Shown here: positions 63,303 to 64,000 of the stretch, in pieces
How positions within the stretch are numbered: the stretch's first letter is position 1
Layout: every line of letters begins with the position of its first letter
NCBI RefSeq assembly: GCF_021083645.1
Contig: NZ_JAJNRQ010000006.1
Location: forward strand, 1-64,000
DNA: 64,000 bases
Direction: 5' to 3'
Source of the DNA: Schaalia sp. lx-260
Lineage (GTDB): Bacteria; Actinomycetota; Actinomycetes; Actinomycetales; Actinomycetaceae
Position numbers and translations under genes: made by a program
Notes under the pieces: generated by a model
Seen by the model: the letters and a program-made list of their open reading frames with translations, nothing else
Told to the model about the DNA's origin: nothing
Database searches by the model: none

Positions 63303-64000
63303 ATGCCTGCTTCTTTTTCCACGTCATTACTTACTGACATGTATGAGCTCACCATGCTCGATGCGACATTACGTTCAGGTGTTGCTGAGCGTCAATGTGT
63401 TTTTGAACTTTTTGGTCGTCGTCTGCCTGCCAGTCGACGTTTCGGCGTTGTCGCGGGAACTGGCCGTATTCTTGAGGCACTGGAGCGTTTTACTTTTGAT
63501 TCTGACGACATTGAGTGGTTACGTGAACAGCAGATCGTGTCAGATTTGGCATTAGATTACCTTGAGTCTTTCCGTTTCACTGGCAATATATGGGGTTACG
63601 CGGAAGGCGAATGTTATTTCGCTGGTTCTCCTTTGCTGACTGTGGAAGGAACTTTCGCGCAATGCACTCTGCTTGAAACTTTGTTGCTGAGTATTTTGAA
63701 TCATGATTGTGCTGTTGCCTCTGCTGCTTCGCGTATGACAATTGCTGCACATGGTCGTCCATGTATGGATATGGGCGCGCGACGGGCACATGAACGTGCT
63801 GCTGTTTCTGCAGCGCGAGCGGCAGTAATCGGCGGCTTTGCGGGAACATCAAATCTGGAAGCCGCTAAACGTTACGGCATTAAGCCCATAGGGACAGCTG
63901 CGCATGCTTTTACTTTGATACATGACGGTGAGCGTCAAGCATTCGATGCGCAAATCGCTTTACTTGGCAGCGATACGACACTTTTGGTTGATACGTACAA
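63303..64000 (+). CDS. pncB: Nicotinate phosphoribosyltransferase, 5' part
   Basis: Converts nicotinate to NAMN in NAD salvage. Open from ATG 63303 to the end of the window (232 codons, no stop), so it is cut by the window edge, not broken. LLTDMYELTML at the start, VFELFGRRLPASRRFGVVAGTGRILE, and GGFAGTSNLEAAKRYGI with TAAHAF are typical of PncB. Divergent from clpS. Confidence 0.95.
   Translation, partial: MPASFSTSLLTDMYELTMLDATLRSGVAERQCVFELFGRRLPASRRFGVVAGTGRILEALERFTFDSDDIEWLREQQIVSDLALDYLESFRFTGNIWGYAEGECYFAGSPLLTVEGTFAQCTLLETLLLSILNHDCAVASAASRMTIAAHGRPCMDMGARRAHERAAVSAARAAVIGGFAGTSNLEAAKRYGIKPIGTAAHAFTLIHDGERQAFDAQIALLGSDTTLLVDTY

Overview
The window comes from an actinobacterium of roughly balanced base composition. 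The evidence is a WhiB1-type iron-sulfur regulator beside a PdtaS-type sensor kinase, a GatCAB amidotransferase, an FtsB–DUF501–Ppx string, the pair of an Rv3196-like E1-type protein and a UvrD2-like helicase followed by NudC, and the RNase PH / RdgB / MBL / MurI / DUF2017 / ClpS / PncB neighbourhood familiar from mycobacteria. The moderate GC and gene set would suit an Actinomycetaceae-like organism. That placement is an inference; no rRNA is present.

Layout. 1–3 kb: malic enzyme and a DinJ/YafQ toxin–antitoxin locus whose antitoxin frame looks broken. 3–10.7 kb: two adjoining sugar ABC systems. One is a ROK regulator plus single-domain ATPase with a divergent permease; the other is a complete ATPase–permease–lipoprotein operon of the GguA/GguB/ChvE type. 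11–18 kb: gatCAB, a phospholipase D family synthase and DNA ligase LigA. 18–24 kb: an orphan EssC-like FHA/FtsK ATPase, whiB1, pdtaS and a DUF2505 gene. 24–29 kb: OsmC, thyA–folA, an MFS transporter and a TSUP exporter. 29–32.6 kb: an Lrp-type regulator divergent from an amino-acid permease and an ornithine-cyclodeaminase-like enzyme. 32.7–34.9 kb: a GC-richer restriction–modification pair whose methylase start overlaps the ychF stop codon. 35–46 kb: ychF, ispH, xseAB, a PfkB-type sugar kinase, a cis-prenyltransferase, a hemolysin III-like protein, greA, an AI-2E-type membrane protein, FKBP and a BI-1 family protein.

46–50.5 kb holds the most distinctive locus. One tightly overlapping minus-strand operon encodes a small Sec-type exported peptide, two nearly identical tandem lipoproteins, a membrane-anchored adaptor with a peptidoglycan-binding-like domain, an ABC ATPase and an FtsX-like permease. 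It looks like a bacteriocin or peptide export/immunity system, but I cannot assign the peptide to a known family. It lies just downstream of a tRNA with a UAA anticodon and a short variable loop.

50.7–64 kb is mostly conserved housekeeping: ppx, DUF501, ftsB, E1-like protein, uvrD2-like helicase, nudC, rph–rdgB, a LysR/membrane-protein pair, then MBL hydrolase, murI, DUF2017, clpS and the 5' part of pncB, which runs off the end. No CRISPR array, rRNA, insertion sequence or prophage was seen. Many start codons were moved inward from the longest open frame on the basis of Shine–Dalgarno sequences and family alignment; this is stated per gene.
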